The notes under the pieces: generated by a model
The model's input: the letters and a program-made list of their open reading frames with translations, nothing else
Told to the model about the DNA's origin: nothing
The model's database searches: none
Source of the DNA: Desulfobacterales bacterium
GTDB lineage: Bacteria; Desulfobacterota; Desulfobacteria; Desulfobacterales; JAFDCJ01
DNA: 11,854 nucleotides
Direction: 5' to 3'
NCBI GenBank assembly: GCA_020345785.1
Contig: CP070771.1
Span: forward strand, 7,131,761 to 7,143,614
Made by a program: the position numbers and the translations under genes
In this document: in pieces, positions 1 to 6,913 of the stretch
Numbering within the stretch: the stretch's first letter is position 1
How the letters are laid out: each line of letters starts with the position of its first letter

Positions 1-710
1 TTATACAAACCGGGAACTTCACAAAAAGGGCATTTAAATGCACAACCTCTCGAGGTTTCTACAAAAGCAACCGGCAGGAGATCTTTGCTTAATTCGAAAC
101 TTGGTATAGGCAGAATGCTCAAATCAGAAACCACACCTGGTTTCTTTGATATATGGAGATTTCCTTTTGTATCCTTGTAAATAATTCCCCGGCTATTCTG
201 ATGGTCATCGTCGATAAGTTTCCCGAGCTCGTCTGGATTGTCTTTATGCTGAAGTATTGTTTCAAGAGCTATTTCGCCTTCACCATAGACAATCGCATCT
301 ACATAATTGCTGACGCTCTCTTTGATCTGTCCGAAAAATTTTGACTTACCCAATTTAAAAAAGTTTTCATTCAGGCTTGTTATACTAGGACCGCCGATGA
401 CCACCAACTTCTCGGGAAATTTCTTTTTTACTTGTTCTATGGCATTCAATACTCTGAAATGTCCTGAATAATTAAGATAAAAGCCAATTACGTAACATGC
501 GCTGGCCTTTTCCAATAATTCGTCGTAGCCATTTCTATCGAGGTCAAAGACATCTAATGTGTAACCTTTGCTTTTTATCCATGAAGCCAAGACCGGTATG
601 GAAGGGAGGGGCACATCAATAGTCAAATCATACTTGTTGATTTCGTTACTTGAAAAGAAGACCTCAGATCCCGCCGTAACTGATTTCACCAATAGGACAT
701 CAACTGACAT
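1..710 (-). CDS. B12-binding domain radical SAM protein, N-terminal part (cut by window edge)
   Basis: Reading the minus strand from ATG at 710-708 gives 236 uninterrupted codons that run off the left edge, so the C-terminal part is missing. The first ~200 residues look like a cobalamin-binding Rossmann-type domain: it opens MSVDVLLVKS, has a GGPS turn near residues 106-109 and YGEGE at 142-146, typical of B12-binding radical SAM proteins. The classical DxHxxG cobalamin-ligand motif is not evident, as in many members of this group. At residues 221-230 the sequence RGCAFKCPFC gives the radical SAM CxxxCxxC motif (Cys223, Cys227, Cys230) that binds the 4Fe-4S cluster and S-adenosylmethionine. 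Family members do radical methylations or rearrangements; the substrate cannot be told here. An in-frame TAA lies 13 codons upstream of the chosen ATG; the ribosome site is weak. The gene is divergent from the kinase gene at 1577. Fold call is firm, function is open. Confidence 0.9.
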   Translation of the reverse strand, partial: MSVDVLLVKSVTAGSEVFFSSNEINKYDLTIDVPLPSIPVLASWIKSKGYTLDVFDLDRNGYDELLEKASACYVIGFYLNYSGHFRVLNAIEQVKKKFPEKLVVIGGPSITSLNENFFKLGKSKFFGQIKESVSNYVDAIVYGEGEIALETILQHKDNPDELGKLIDDDHQNSRGIIYKDTKGNLHISKKPGVVSDLSILPIPSFELSKDLLPVAFVETSRGCAFKCPFCEVPGLY

Positions 711-1576
711 TTTGATAATTTTCCGGCACCCTACAGGCAAGTTTTCTTAAAACTTGGTCCAGATAGTGAGGGTCATGTTGAAATTAGATAAATGGCATTG
801 CCGCTCATTATATAGCAATAGGAAAACGCACGACAAGCTGCTATTTTGGGAGCCTTATTTCGGCTTTTGGTTTTTCTGGCGCGTTCCAATGAAGCGAGGC
901 CACGTGTTGGAATTAACGAATGTAATTCTTTCACTAAAGCAAGTCCCATGTTTCATAGAAAGAACCGCTCTTTTATCAATGACGGCTTTGGTTGTCAAGG
1001 GAGATTTGTTGCGAGGATGGTGAACTTATAAGCATATTTGCAAGCACTTTACTCGTGTGACGAATTCTGCATTCCGGCCGCATGAAGGATTCGGCCGTAT
1101 TATCAGCATTGAAAATGTCATCAACGACGCAGGGGGCTGGTGTATGATGGACCTTAATGGGGCAGATTTCAATGGACTGGCCATTCACTTTTGGCGGTTG
1201 CCAAGGTTTTATGTGTCATAGGCCCAATTGTATGATGCTTTTTTAATTTCCCGCCATTGCTCTCGAAGTATTCAAGGCAGCCGGTTCATAGGATCACCAT
1301 TGATGCAGGCGATCATATGCATCCGGTAATTGCATCCTAAACAGGTCAATTAATATTCAAGTTTTCCTGACACTTAGTCGATAAAAAGCTTTAGATAAAG
1401 ATGCGATTGGCCGAATCAAGATCTCGCCAAGAAGATGGATTGGCCAAGCTATTTACCGGCATATTTTTTAAGTTCGTTTTGGTGACAAAGTTTTTGTTAA
1501 TATTGCAACCAACTAACATATATGACGTGTGAAACAGGACTCTTGCTGTTGAAGTGCCCATTATTCCAAATGAAAC
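711..1576. other. long intergenic region without a supportable gene
   Basis: This 866-nt gap separates two divergent genes, so promoters for both should lie here. Short open frames occur on both strands (for example plus 754-1023 and minus 976-1188), but none has a convincing ribosome site, recognisable motif or protein-like composition. A closed frame from about 1024 to 1220 on the plus strand reads as plausible protein (including GFGRIISIENVINDAGGW) but has no good start and may be a decayed gene fragment. I found no strong inverted repeat and no consensus promoter I would defend. Confidence 0.5.
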
Positions 1577-3841
1577 ATGCTTAGTAATAATTACAGTCAT
1601 TTAAAGTTCGTCAGACTTTTTGTTAAATTATTCAAATATTTATCGGTACAAAATCCCGGGGTCCAGGACAGTACTTTACTTATTTGGCGAAAGCGGATCT
1701 TTAATACCATTTTTCTTTGTACTGTCATCTCCGGTGCGTTCTCATACATTATAAATGTTCAAATTGCCGTTCAATCAGAACGATGGCTGAGTTTAATCGT
1801 TTATACGCTGGGTTATTCAGTTCTGCTCATTATTGTATTAGTACAAGCGATCCCTTTCAAAGTTCGTGCATGGGCAGGTATACTCATATTTTATGGTATC
1901 GGATTGACAGCCTTACTTGCACTTGGACCTGTCGGCAGCGGGCGCCTGTTTCTGTTTGCCTTTGCTTTGATGGCAAGTTTGCTGTTGGGTTTGAGAGCTG
2001 GAATTCTTGCATTAGCTATTAATATCAGTACGTTTTGGGTTTTAGGCTGGATGCTGTCCACAGGCCGATTGCAATGGATTCATTTAAGCGGTTACGCCTT
2101 GGGAAAATGGCCATATACCGCCTATACTTTTTTTGTTCTCAATACGGTTGTCACAGTTTCTATCGGCGTGCTCGTAGGGGCATTAGAGAAGAATCTTAAA
2201 AAAGAACAGTCCCTAACAAAAGAACTCAAGCTATCCAATGAACAGCTTGAAAGAGAAAATGCTGAACGTCGGTTGGCAGAGGAATCATTGCGACACAGCA
2301 GAGAGCAATATAGAACACTTACAAATAATCTCCACGTTGGAATATATCGCAATACCGGCGGTCCCGATGGTAAGTTCCTGGAGGCAAATCCCGCGATTTT
2401 GAAAATGTTCGGTTTTGAGAGCCGAGAGGAATTTTTCGATATCAAGGTCTCGGATTTATATCAAAATCCGGATGATCGACAAAAATTCAATCAAAAAATG
2501 GTTCGAGAAGGTTTTGTCAGAAATGTGGAGCGACTCCTTAGAAAAAAAGATGGGAGTCCGATTATCTGTTCGGTATCGGCGGTGGCTGTAAAGGATGAAA
2601 ACGGCGAAGTTAAATATTATGACGGCGTTATCGAAGATATCACCGAGCGTAAGCATCTGGAAGCGCAAATTCAGCAGGCTGAGAAAATGAAAGCGATCGG
2701 CCTGCTGGCCGGCGGCGTGGCCCACGACCTGAATAATATTTTATCCGGAATTGTCAGTTACCCGGAATTAATCTTGATGGACCTGAAAAAAGATAGTCCT
2801 TTAAGAGAACCGATTAAGACGATCCAGGAATCGGGTAAGAAGGCGGCTGCTATTGTGCAGGATTTATTAACGCTGGCAAGGAGAGGCGTATCAAACTCCA
2901 AGGTGGTGAATTTAAATGATATCATATCCGAGTATTTAAAAAGCCCTGAATTTGAAAAGTTAAAATCCTTCCATCCTTCAGTGCAAATAGAGACCCATCT
3001 TGATTCTGGGCTGTTAAATATGATGGGATCTCCGGTTCATCTCTCCAAAACAGTCATGAATTTAGTTTCCAATGCAGCGGAAGCCATGGCCATGGGGGGG
3101 GAAATTATTATAAAAACGGAAAATAATTATATTGATCGACCCGTAGGTGGTAATGATGATGTCGAAGAGGGAGATTATGTCGTTTTGACCGTGACTGATT
3201 CCGGCATTGGTATCGCTCCTGAAGAAATCAACAGGATTTTTGAGCCGTTTTACACCAAAAAAGTAATGGGCCGAAGCGGAACCGGTTTGGGCATGGCCGT
3301 GGTGTGGGGAACGGTCAAGGATCATAAAGGATACATCAACGTTACAAGTAAATTAGGCCAAGGAACCACTTTTGAGATTTATTTTCCTGTGACCAGAGCA
3401 GAAGCCACCGGAGACCAACACTTAAAAGAATTAGCTGATTACAAGGGCAGAGGCGAAAAAATCCTTGTGATTGATGATGTAAAAGAACAGCGACAGATCG
3501 CCTCAAAAATATTGTCCCATTTGGGCTATTCAGTAAAAGCTGTCTCAAGTGGTGAAGAGGCGCTTGAGCTTTTGAGCAAAGAAACGGCGGATTTAGTCAT
3601 CCTGGATATGATTATGTCGCCGGGAATCGACGGACTGGAAACCTACGAGCGAATAGTATCGTTACACCCTGATCAAAAGGCAATCATCGCCAGTGGTTTT
3701 TCGGAGACCGCCAGAGTGAAAAAAGCCCAGCAGCTTGGAGCCGGCAAATATGTGAAAAAACCTTATACGATTGAAAAAATTGGGATGGCCGTAAAAGCTG
3801 AGTTAGATAAAGATAAAAATTGCTGCTCCACTGTCAGATGA
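1577..3841 (+). CDS. membrane-bound hybrid sensor histidine kinase (PAS-HisKA-HATPase-receiver)
   Basis: This 754-residue protein is a signal-sensing kinase of the inner membrane. Residues ~41-63, 70-92, 96-118, 123-160 (probably two passes) and 178-203 are hydrophobic, giving about six helices with short loops, a sensor module I cannot name. A coiled coil (~204-243) leads to a PAS domain (~243-358, ending VIEDITERK). The HisKA domain has phosphoacceptor His383 in GGVAHDLNNIL. The ATPase domain shows the N box (Asn495, Asn499), DSGIGI (541-546), FEPFYT (555-560) and GTGLGM (568-573). A receiver (~628-742) has acidic Asp633/Asp634, phosphoacceptor Asp677, Ser706 and Lys728, so all key residues are present. 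No HPt domain, DNA-binding output or partner regulator is nearby, so it is an orphan here. An in-frame TGA lies just upstream, making this ATG the first possible one, but no Shine-Dalgarno sequence precedes it. A run of eight G lies in the ATPase coding region. Confidence 0.93.
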   Translation: MLSNNYSHLKFVRLFVKLFKYLSVQNPGVQDSTLLIWRKRIFNTIFLCTVISGAFSYIINVQIAVQSERWLSLIVYTLGYSVLLIIVLVQAIPFKVRAWAGILIFYGIGLTALLALGPVGSGRLFLFAFALMASLLLGLRAGILALAINISTFWVLGWMLSTGRLQWIHLSGYALGKWPYTAYTFFVLNTVVTVSIGVLVGALEKNLKKEQSLTKELKLSNEQLERENAERRLAEESLRHSREQYRTLTNNLHVGIYRNTGGPDGKFLEANPAILKMFGFESREEFFDIKVSDLYQNPDDRQKFNQKMVREGFVRNVERLLRKKDGSPIICSVSAVAVKDENGEVKYYDGVIEDITERKHLEAQIQQAEKMKAIGLLAGGVAHDLNNILSGIVSYPELILMDLKKDSPLREPIKTIQESGKKAAAIVQDLLTLARRGVSNSKVVNLNDIISEYLKSPEFEKLKSFHPSVQIETHLDSGLLNMMGSPVHLSKTVMNLVSNAAEAMAMGGEIIIKTENNYIDRPVGGNDDVEEGDYVVLTVTDSGIGIAPEEINRIFEPFYTKKVMGRSGTGLGMAVVWGTVKDHKGYINVTSKLGQGTTFEIYFPVTRAEATGDQHLKELADYKGRGEKILVIDDVKEQRQIASKILSHLGYSVKAVSSGEEALELLSKETADLVILDMIMSPGIDGLETYERIVSLHPDQKAIIASGFSETARVKKAQQLGAGKYVKKPYTIEKIGMAVKAELDKDKNCCSTVR

Positions 3842-3851
3842 AGATCTAAGA

Positions 3852-3934
3852 ATCAGCGACCACCAGCAGAACTGGGGGTATGAGAAAGGCTCTCTGGAAG
3901 GAGCCGGGACAACGCTCTGACGCTGGTCGCTGAT
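3852..3934. repeat. 83-nt multi-stem inverted-repeat element (possible structured RNA)
   Basis: ATCAGCGACCA (3852-3862) and TGGTCGCTGAT (3924-3934) are perfect 11-bp inverted arms. Between them are two smaller hairpins: CCAG/CTGG at 3863-3866 and 3872-3875, and GGCTC/GAGCC at 3888-3892 and 3901-3905. The whole would fold as a closing stem with two internal arms. It starts 10 nt after the kinase stop codon. There is no T-run on either side, so it is not a standard intrinsic terminator. It does not match a riboswitch or an attC site that I know. It could be a dispersed genomic repeat, a 3' UTR structure or a small RNA; strand is unknown. Confidence 0.55.
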
Positions 3935-4040
3935 GTATATAAAAAATTATGGCTGCATGATACATGTCTACAGCAATAGTTATTCTTGCCGAAAATAATA
4001 AGAATAAAGAAAGAAAAAAAGACGTGAAAGATTTCATTTT

Positions 4041-4058
4041 TGCTCTCTTTTCAGAGCA
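4041..4058. terminator. short hairpin between convergent genes, weak terminator candidate
   Basis: TGCTCT (4041-4046) and AGAGCA (4053-4058) form a perfect 6-bp stem with a 6-nt loop, lying just past the 3' end of the minus-strand gene that stops at 4110. On the minus strand the T-rich stretch that could aid termination (complement of 4004-4020) begins only about 20 nt after the stem, so this is at best an imperfect terminator. Confidence 0.3.
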
Positions 4059-4109
4059 CCTGCTTGTATAAAAATTTTGATACAATTCTTTATCGGTCTG
4101 TCATTTCAC

Positions 4110-4640
4110 TTATTTTTGTTCCTCACTCCACTTTCTCAACAATGGTACAACATCCCTTCCGTTTTCATAGTTGTAAGCGAATCGTCCATCAGGCAAGAAC
4201 ATTCTTGAATATTCATCAGCATAGTTTTCCATTAGCCACGGAATAAATTTTTTCCATACTTCAGTATTATACTGAACCGATTCAGGCGGGATTTCGGCTG
4301 TAAGACTCTGGATACGTCCATCTTTAAAATTAAAAATACAGGAACTGTATTTAAGCTCACTAATTCCGATTGCATCAAGCCTGTCATTGCGTTCCAAAAT
4401 TTGGCAATGGACAGTATCCCCTTCCGATTGACAGTTTATAAATTGCAGATTGGTGTTTACTCCGACATCGTATTCAAAGATATTCTTGACCTGCTGTTTG
4501 CCTGAAAATTTTGAAAGACCAACGATTTCAAAGGTAGCATCTTCCGTAAACATGGTCATAATCTTTTCTACCTCATGCTGATTGACCCTTGTTTGAAAAG
4601 TTTTTACCAAATCTGTGAGATTAATCGAATGAACGCTCAT
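4110..4640 (-). CDS. NTF2-like / SnoaL-like domain protein, cytoplasmic
   Basis: This 176-residue protein has the pattern of the NTF2-like alpha+beta cone fold: an N-terminal helix pair (residues ~6-30), then FTEDATFEIVG (31-41), a helix starting GKQQVKNIFEY, and a series of beta strands (NLQFINC, TVHCQILERND, CIFNFKDGRIQSL). Such proteins are small enzymes, ligand binders or subunits; no catalytic Asp/His pair can be assigned. The C-terminal ~50 residues (helical, Trp- and Tyr-rich) go beyond the core domain. I chose the ATG at 4640 because GGGGGAATA directly precedes it. A longer frame starts at 4718 with an ATG that overlaps the upstream stop (ATGA), which would give 202 residues, but no Shine-Dalgarno sequence precedes it and its extra 26 residues look non-conserved. 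It is probably co-transcribed with the gene at 4715-5200, suggesting related roles. Confidence 0.72.
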   Translation of the reverse strand: MSVHSINLTDLVKTFQTRVNQHEVEKIMTMFTEDATFEIVGLSKFSGKQQVKNIFEYDVGVNTNLQFINCQSEGDTVHCQILERNDRLDAIGISELKYSSCIFNFKDGRIQSLTAEIPPESVQYNTEVWKKFIPWLMENYADEYSRMFLPDGRFAYNYENGRDVVPLLRKWSEEQK

Positions 4641-4714
4641 TATTCCCCCTGCATCGTTTTCGCCATTCTTGGCGGAATTCAATTTAAAATGGCTTGAACA
4701 ATCAGAAATTCTTA

Positions 4715-5200
4715 TCATTTACAAGGTGGAAGGTTATCACATGATGCACCAAAGCTATTGATCAGTATCCATTTATTATCTTGCTTAATCCAAGTTTCTA
4801 ACTCCCTACCACTACCCGATAAAATATTCCCACTAAATTTAAATGTATAAAATACACTTGCAACGTTGCCAATAATCTTTATTGCAAGAGGTTCTAATTC
4901 CCACTTGACAGGTTTGTCGTAATCAAACCAACCTTTGTAATTGAAACTTAGCAGTTCTTTATCATAGGGAATAGGCTTATTACCCCACCAGATGGCAACA
5001 TTATCATGTCGTGATGCTAATATTCCTTCTACATCACCTTGTTTGAATAATTCAACATCAGCTAGCATAGCTTCCCATACCTCTTTTTGTTCTATTGTCC
5101 ACTCCTGACCGAAAGTCTGAAAGTTCCAAAGTAAAATAATTCCAAAAAGAATAATAGAAACTAAAATCCATGTTATTAAATTTATATCCTTGGTTTTCAT
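4715..5200 (-). CDS. exported or membrane-anchored NTF2-like (SnoaL/DUF4440-type) protein
   Basis: The 161-residue product opens with MKTK and a hydrophobic stretch (~8-25), a signal peptide or N-terminal anchor; cleavage near residues 30-33 is possible but the site is not a clean AxA. The rest fits a compact NTF2-like domain: helix with WEAMLADVELFKQGD (~42-56), then WWGNKPIP and a helix, then strands ending ELETWIKQDNKWILINSFGAS, the last strand pattern being characteristic of SnoaL/DUF4440-like proteins. Cys154 and Cys160 near the C-terminus could form a disulfide, in keeping with a periplasmic location. AAGGAGG sits 5 nt before the ATG, so the start is secure. The stop TGA overlaps an ATG of the following frame. 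Function is unknown; this family is diverse and the assignment is by fold pattern only. Confidence 0.72.
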   Translation of the reverse strand: MKTKDINLITWILVSIILFGIILLWNFQTFGQEWTIEQKEVWEAMLADVELFKQGDVEGILASRHDNVAIWWGNKPIPYDKELLSFNYKGWFDYDKPVKWELEPLAIKIIGNVASVFYTFKFSGNILSGSGRELETWIKQDNKWILINSFGASCDNLPPCK

Positions 5201-5452
5201 AGCTTCCTCCTTACATGTTTCAGAGGTTCATAGATCATTGCCATAGCCACGATTGGGGCACAGACGGGTTAGCTGAACTATCTTGGAACTATGTAAACTA
5301 TATTTGGAAGAATTTTAAATTTGGGTTGAAGGTTCAACTATTGGTCTTTGATGCTTTAATCCAGGACAGGAGAACATCAGATCAGAAGTACATGAGAGAT
5401 TCACTATAGTTGTAAAGTGAGATGATAATCAGATTTCGGTGTGGTCGAAAAA

Positions 5453-5478
5453 TTGATTTTGCGGCTGAACTGTATAAT
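5453..5478 (+). promoter_or_regulatory. possible sigma70-type promoter
   Basis: A perfect TATAAT (5473-5478), preceded directly by TG, is the best -10 box in this gap. The only -35-like hexamer is TTGATT at 5453-5458, with a short 14-nt spacer, so it may rely on the upstream TG instead. It would give the flavin reductase mRNA a leader of about 260 nt. Confidence 0.22.
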
Positions 5479-5571
5479 AAATTTCGTTAGCGCAGTCAAG
5501 TTAAAAAATCCGGCGATATCGGTCAAATATCTAATCCCTCCGAACCGTAAGTGACGGTCATCAATGGCAAA

Positions 5572-5601
5572 TTTGAGCAAGAATCAGATTTTCTTGACAA
5601 A
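5572..5601. promoter_or_regulatory. imperfect inverted repeat, possible operator
   Basis: CAAGAA (5578-5583) and TTCTTG (5591-5596) form a perfect 6-bp dyad with a 7-nt centre, extended outward by TTTG (5572-5575) and CAAA (5598-5601). A TTGACA hexamer (5594-5599) overlaps the right arm, but no -10 box lies at the right distance. It could be a regulator site for the gene starting at 5744; this is a weak inference. Confidence 0.25.
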
Positions 5602-5743
5602 AAATATTAAATAACGCAACCTTGGCCGAAAATTAGTGCTGGAGAAATGACAATATTATCATGCCACTACTTTTAGGAAAGGAACCAACAAGTTTTCATG
5701 CCCTATCAACATGACGGTGCAGAAAATCAAAAAGGAATCTGCA

Positions 5744-6244
5744 ATGAAACGCATTGATTACATGGCTGCGGCACAAGAGGCAATGACCCGGATCAAAAAA
5801 GGAGCATTTCTGACAGTAAAATCAGGTGAGGCCATCAATACCATGACCATCGGTTGGGCGACCATAGGTTATGTGTGGCGAAAGCCCATCATGATGATCG
5901 CCGTGCGGCTTTCACGGCATACTTTTAGTATCATTGAAACGGCGGAAGATTTCACCGTTTCGATGCCCTCGTCGGATATGAAAAAGGAAATAATGTTCTG
6001 CGGCACAAAGTCAGGGCGTGACTGTAACAAATTCAAGGAGTGCAATCTGCAGGTCTCAGACAGTCGGAAAGTTGTCACACCAATCATCAAAGTGCCTGGG
6101 ATCCACTACGAATGTAAAATCGTTTATAAATCTGCTATGGATCCGGCCTACCTAACTGTGGACTATGATACAGAACTCTATCCGCAAAAAGATTATCATA
6201 CATTGTATTTCGGTGAAATTGTGGATTCTTACGAAATCGATTAA
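5744..6244 (+). CDS. flavin reductase-like FMN-binding protein (flavoredoxin type)
   Basis: This 166-residue protein belongs to the flavin reductase-like split-barrel family (RutF/flavoredoxin group), which binds FMN and passes electrons between NAD(P)H, ferredoxin-like donors or flavin acceptors in the cytoplasm. Evidence is in the pattern: MTIGWATIGYVWRKPIMMI (about residues 35-53) is the flavin-binding core, followed by VRLSRHTFSIIE, then DFTVSMP and CGTKSGRDCNKFKEC, a signature stretch of this family, and a C-terminal YHTLYFGEIVD strand. Length is close to, or a little under, family norms. The frame is open from an ATG at 5711, but I chose 5744 because AAAAAGGA precedes it at good spacing and homologues typically begin MKxIDYxxAA. 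It stands alone on its strand, so its redox partner is not revealed. Several cysteines (in CGTKSGRDCNKFKEC) are notable but no metal site is implied. Confidence 0.88.
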   Translation: MKRIDYMAAAQEAMTRIKKGAFLTVKSGEAINTMTIGWATIGYVWRKPIMMIAVRLSRHTFSIIETAEDFTVSMPSSDMKKEIMFCGTKSGRDCNKFKECNLQVSDSRKVVTPIIKVPGIHYECKIVYKSAMDPAYLTVDYDTELYPQKDYHTLYFGEIVDSYEID

Positions 6245-6249
6245 TGTCC

Positions 6250-6268
6250 GGGTAGTTGCTTTACTGTT
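6250..6268 (+). repeat. left copy of an imperfect direct repeat
   Basis: This 19-nt stretch, GGGTAGTTGCTTTACTGTT, recurs at 6445-6462 with one substitution and one missing T. The pair brackets the inverted-repeat element at 6288-6396. Confidence 0.6.
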
Positions 6269-6287
6269 CTCGTTCTCTCAACTGGCT

Positions 6288-6396
6288 CCTAATCTGAGCG
6301 ATTCGCGGGTTTCAACTTCTATCCGGGCGGCGTTTACCACAAGCGCACGGTGAGCGCCATTGTTGCAGCTGTCTTATTGAAATCGCTCAGATTAGG
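6288..6396. repeat. 109-nt element bounded by 16-bp perfect inverted repeats (MITE-like or remnant)
   Basis: CCTAATCTGAGCGATT (6288-6303) and AATCGCTCAGATTAGG (6381-6396) are exact reverse complements, with 77 nt between them that contain GC-rich sub-hairpins (such as GCGC/GCGC near 6343-6358). There is no T-run after the right arm, so it is not a normal terminator. The arms are unbroken, unlike integron attC sites, and lack AAC/GTT cores. The size and ends fit a miniature inverted-repeat element or the collapsed ends of an insertion sequence. No target duplication directly abuts the arms. One frame across the interior, containing AGFNFYPGGVYHKRT, looks protein-like but has no start. Confidence 0.6.
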
Positions 6397-6444
6397 GGTT
6401 ATTTAGTATTACGCTAGCTTCTCATTAATTTTGATGCAAAATTT

Positions 6445-6462
6445 GGGTAGTAGCTTACTGTT
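6445..6462 (+). repeat. right copy of an imperfect direct repeat
   Basis: GGGTAGTAGCTTACTGTT matches 6250-6268 over its whole length apart from one base change and one base gap. Its end also forms part of a small bulged hairpin with CAGTAGC (6464-6470), which could serve the 3' end of the osmC transcript on the minus strand. Confidence 0.6.
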
Positions 6463-6493
6463 TCAGTAGCAGGGTAATAAGAGCACCTAAACA

Positions 6494-6913
6494 TCATCCG
6501 ATCAATTTCGCTGAAAGATTGATTTTAGTGCCGGCAAAAAGTCTTGAAATGGGGCATTTCTCTTTGGCCGTTTGAGCATATTGCGCAAATTTATCAGCAT
6601 CCATGCCGGGTACCTCCGCTTCACAATCCAAGTCAATGCTGGTAATCTTCGGACCGTCATCTTCTCCCAAATGAACTGAGGCCGTTGTCTTTACGCTTTT
6701 AGGTGTAAACTTATCCGCACTCATGATAGCGGCAAGGTACATTGAAAAGCATCCGGAATGGGCGGCCCCAACAAGCTCTTCAGGGTTGGTGCCTTTGCCC
6801 TCTTCGAAGCGCGATGCGAATGTAAAAGGGCCTTCAACTTCTCCGTATTTCATTACGCCGTTGCCTTCTTTCAGTGTGCCGTTCCATCTGGCAGTTGCTT
6901 TACGTGTCGCCAT
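6494..6913 (-). CDS. osmC: OsmC family hydroperoxide reductase
   Basis: The 139-residue product aligns by eye with E. coli OsmC along its length. OsmC reduces organic hydroperoxides in the cytoplasm using a redox-active cysteine pair. Visible motifs are ASRFEEGKGTNPEELVGAAHSGCFSMYLA, which holds Arg35 (substrate-polarising) and peroxidatic Cys55, and KEKCPISRLF with resolving Cys120, so the active site is complete. Length (139) is within a few residues of the E. coli protein. An extra Cys97 is present. AAGGAGG lies just upstream of the ATG, fixing the start. The gene is single and divergent from the liv cluster; a TGACGTCA palindrome (7003-7010) lies in the shared upstream region but I cannot tie it to a regulator. 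Such genes are usually induced by stationary phase or peroxide stress, and in an anaerobe would serve oxygen-exposure defence. The Ohr branch is less likely given the NPEELVGAAHSGCFSM form. Confidence 0.93.
   Translation of the reverse strand: MATRKATARWNGTLKEGNGVMKYGEVEGPFTFASRFEEGKGTNPEELVGAAHSGCFSMYLAAIMSADKFTPKSVKTTASVHLGEDDGPKITSIDLDCEAEVPGMDADKFAQYAQTAKEKCPISRLFAGTKINLSAKLIG

Larger units (their letters stand above)
5201..5743. other. intergenic region upstream of the flavin reductase gene
   Basis: This 543-nt gap lies between the divergent NTF2-like operon and the flavin reductase gene. A 64-codon open frame at 5215-5409 has no ribosome site and no recognisable motif, so I do not call it. 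The stretch holds a perfect TATAAT at 5473-5478 and an imperfect inverted repeat at 5572-5601, listed separately; otherwise I see nothing in it. Confidence 0.5.

Noticed and set aside
754..1188. Overlapping open frames of 60-90 codons on both strands in the 711-1576 gap
   Set aside because: No ribosome sites, no recognisable motif, and they overlap each other in conflicting frames.
3852..3934. Intrinsic terminator of the kinase gene or a known riboswitch
   Set aside because: There is no T-run after the outer stem, the arms are 61 nt apart, and no riboswitch consensus I know fits; also it lies after, not before, a gene.
5215..5409. 64-codon plus-strand open frame upstream of the NTF2-like pair
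   Set aside because: The ATG has no ribosome site (it lies on the complement of the neighbour's own site) and the product has no family pattern.
5594..5622. TTGACA as a -35 box for the flavin reductase gene
   Set aside because: The bases 17 nt downstream do not resemble a -10 box, and the nearest AT-rich hexamer is far too close.
6288..6396. Integron attC site
   Set aside because: The arms are perfect without extrahelical bases and lack the AAC/GTT core triplets; no integrase or cassette array is present.
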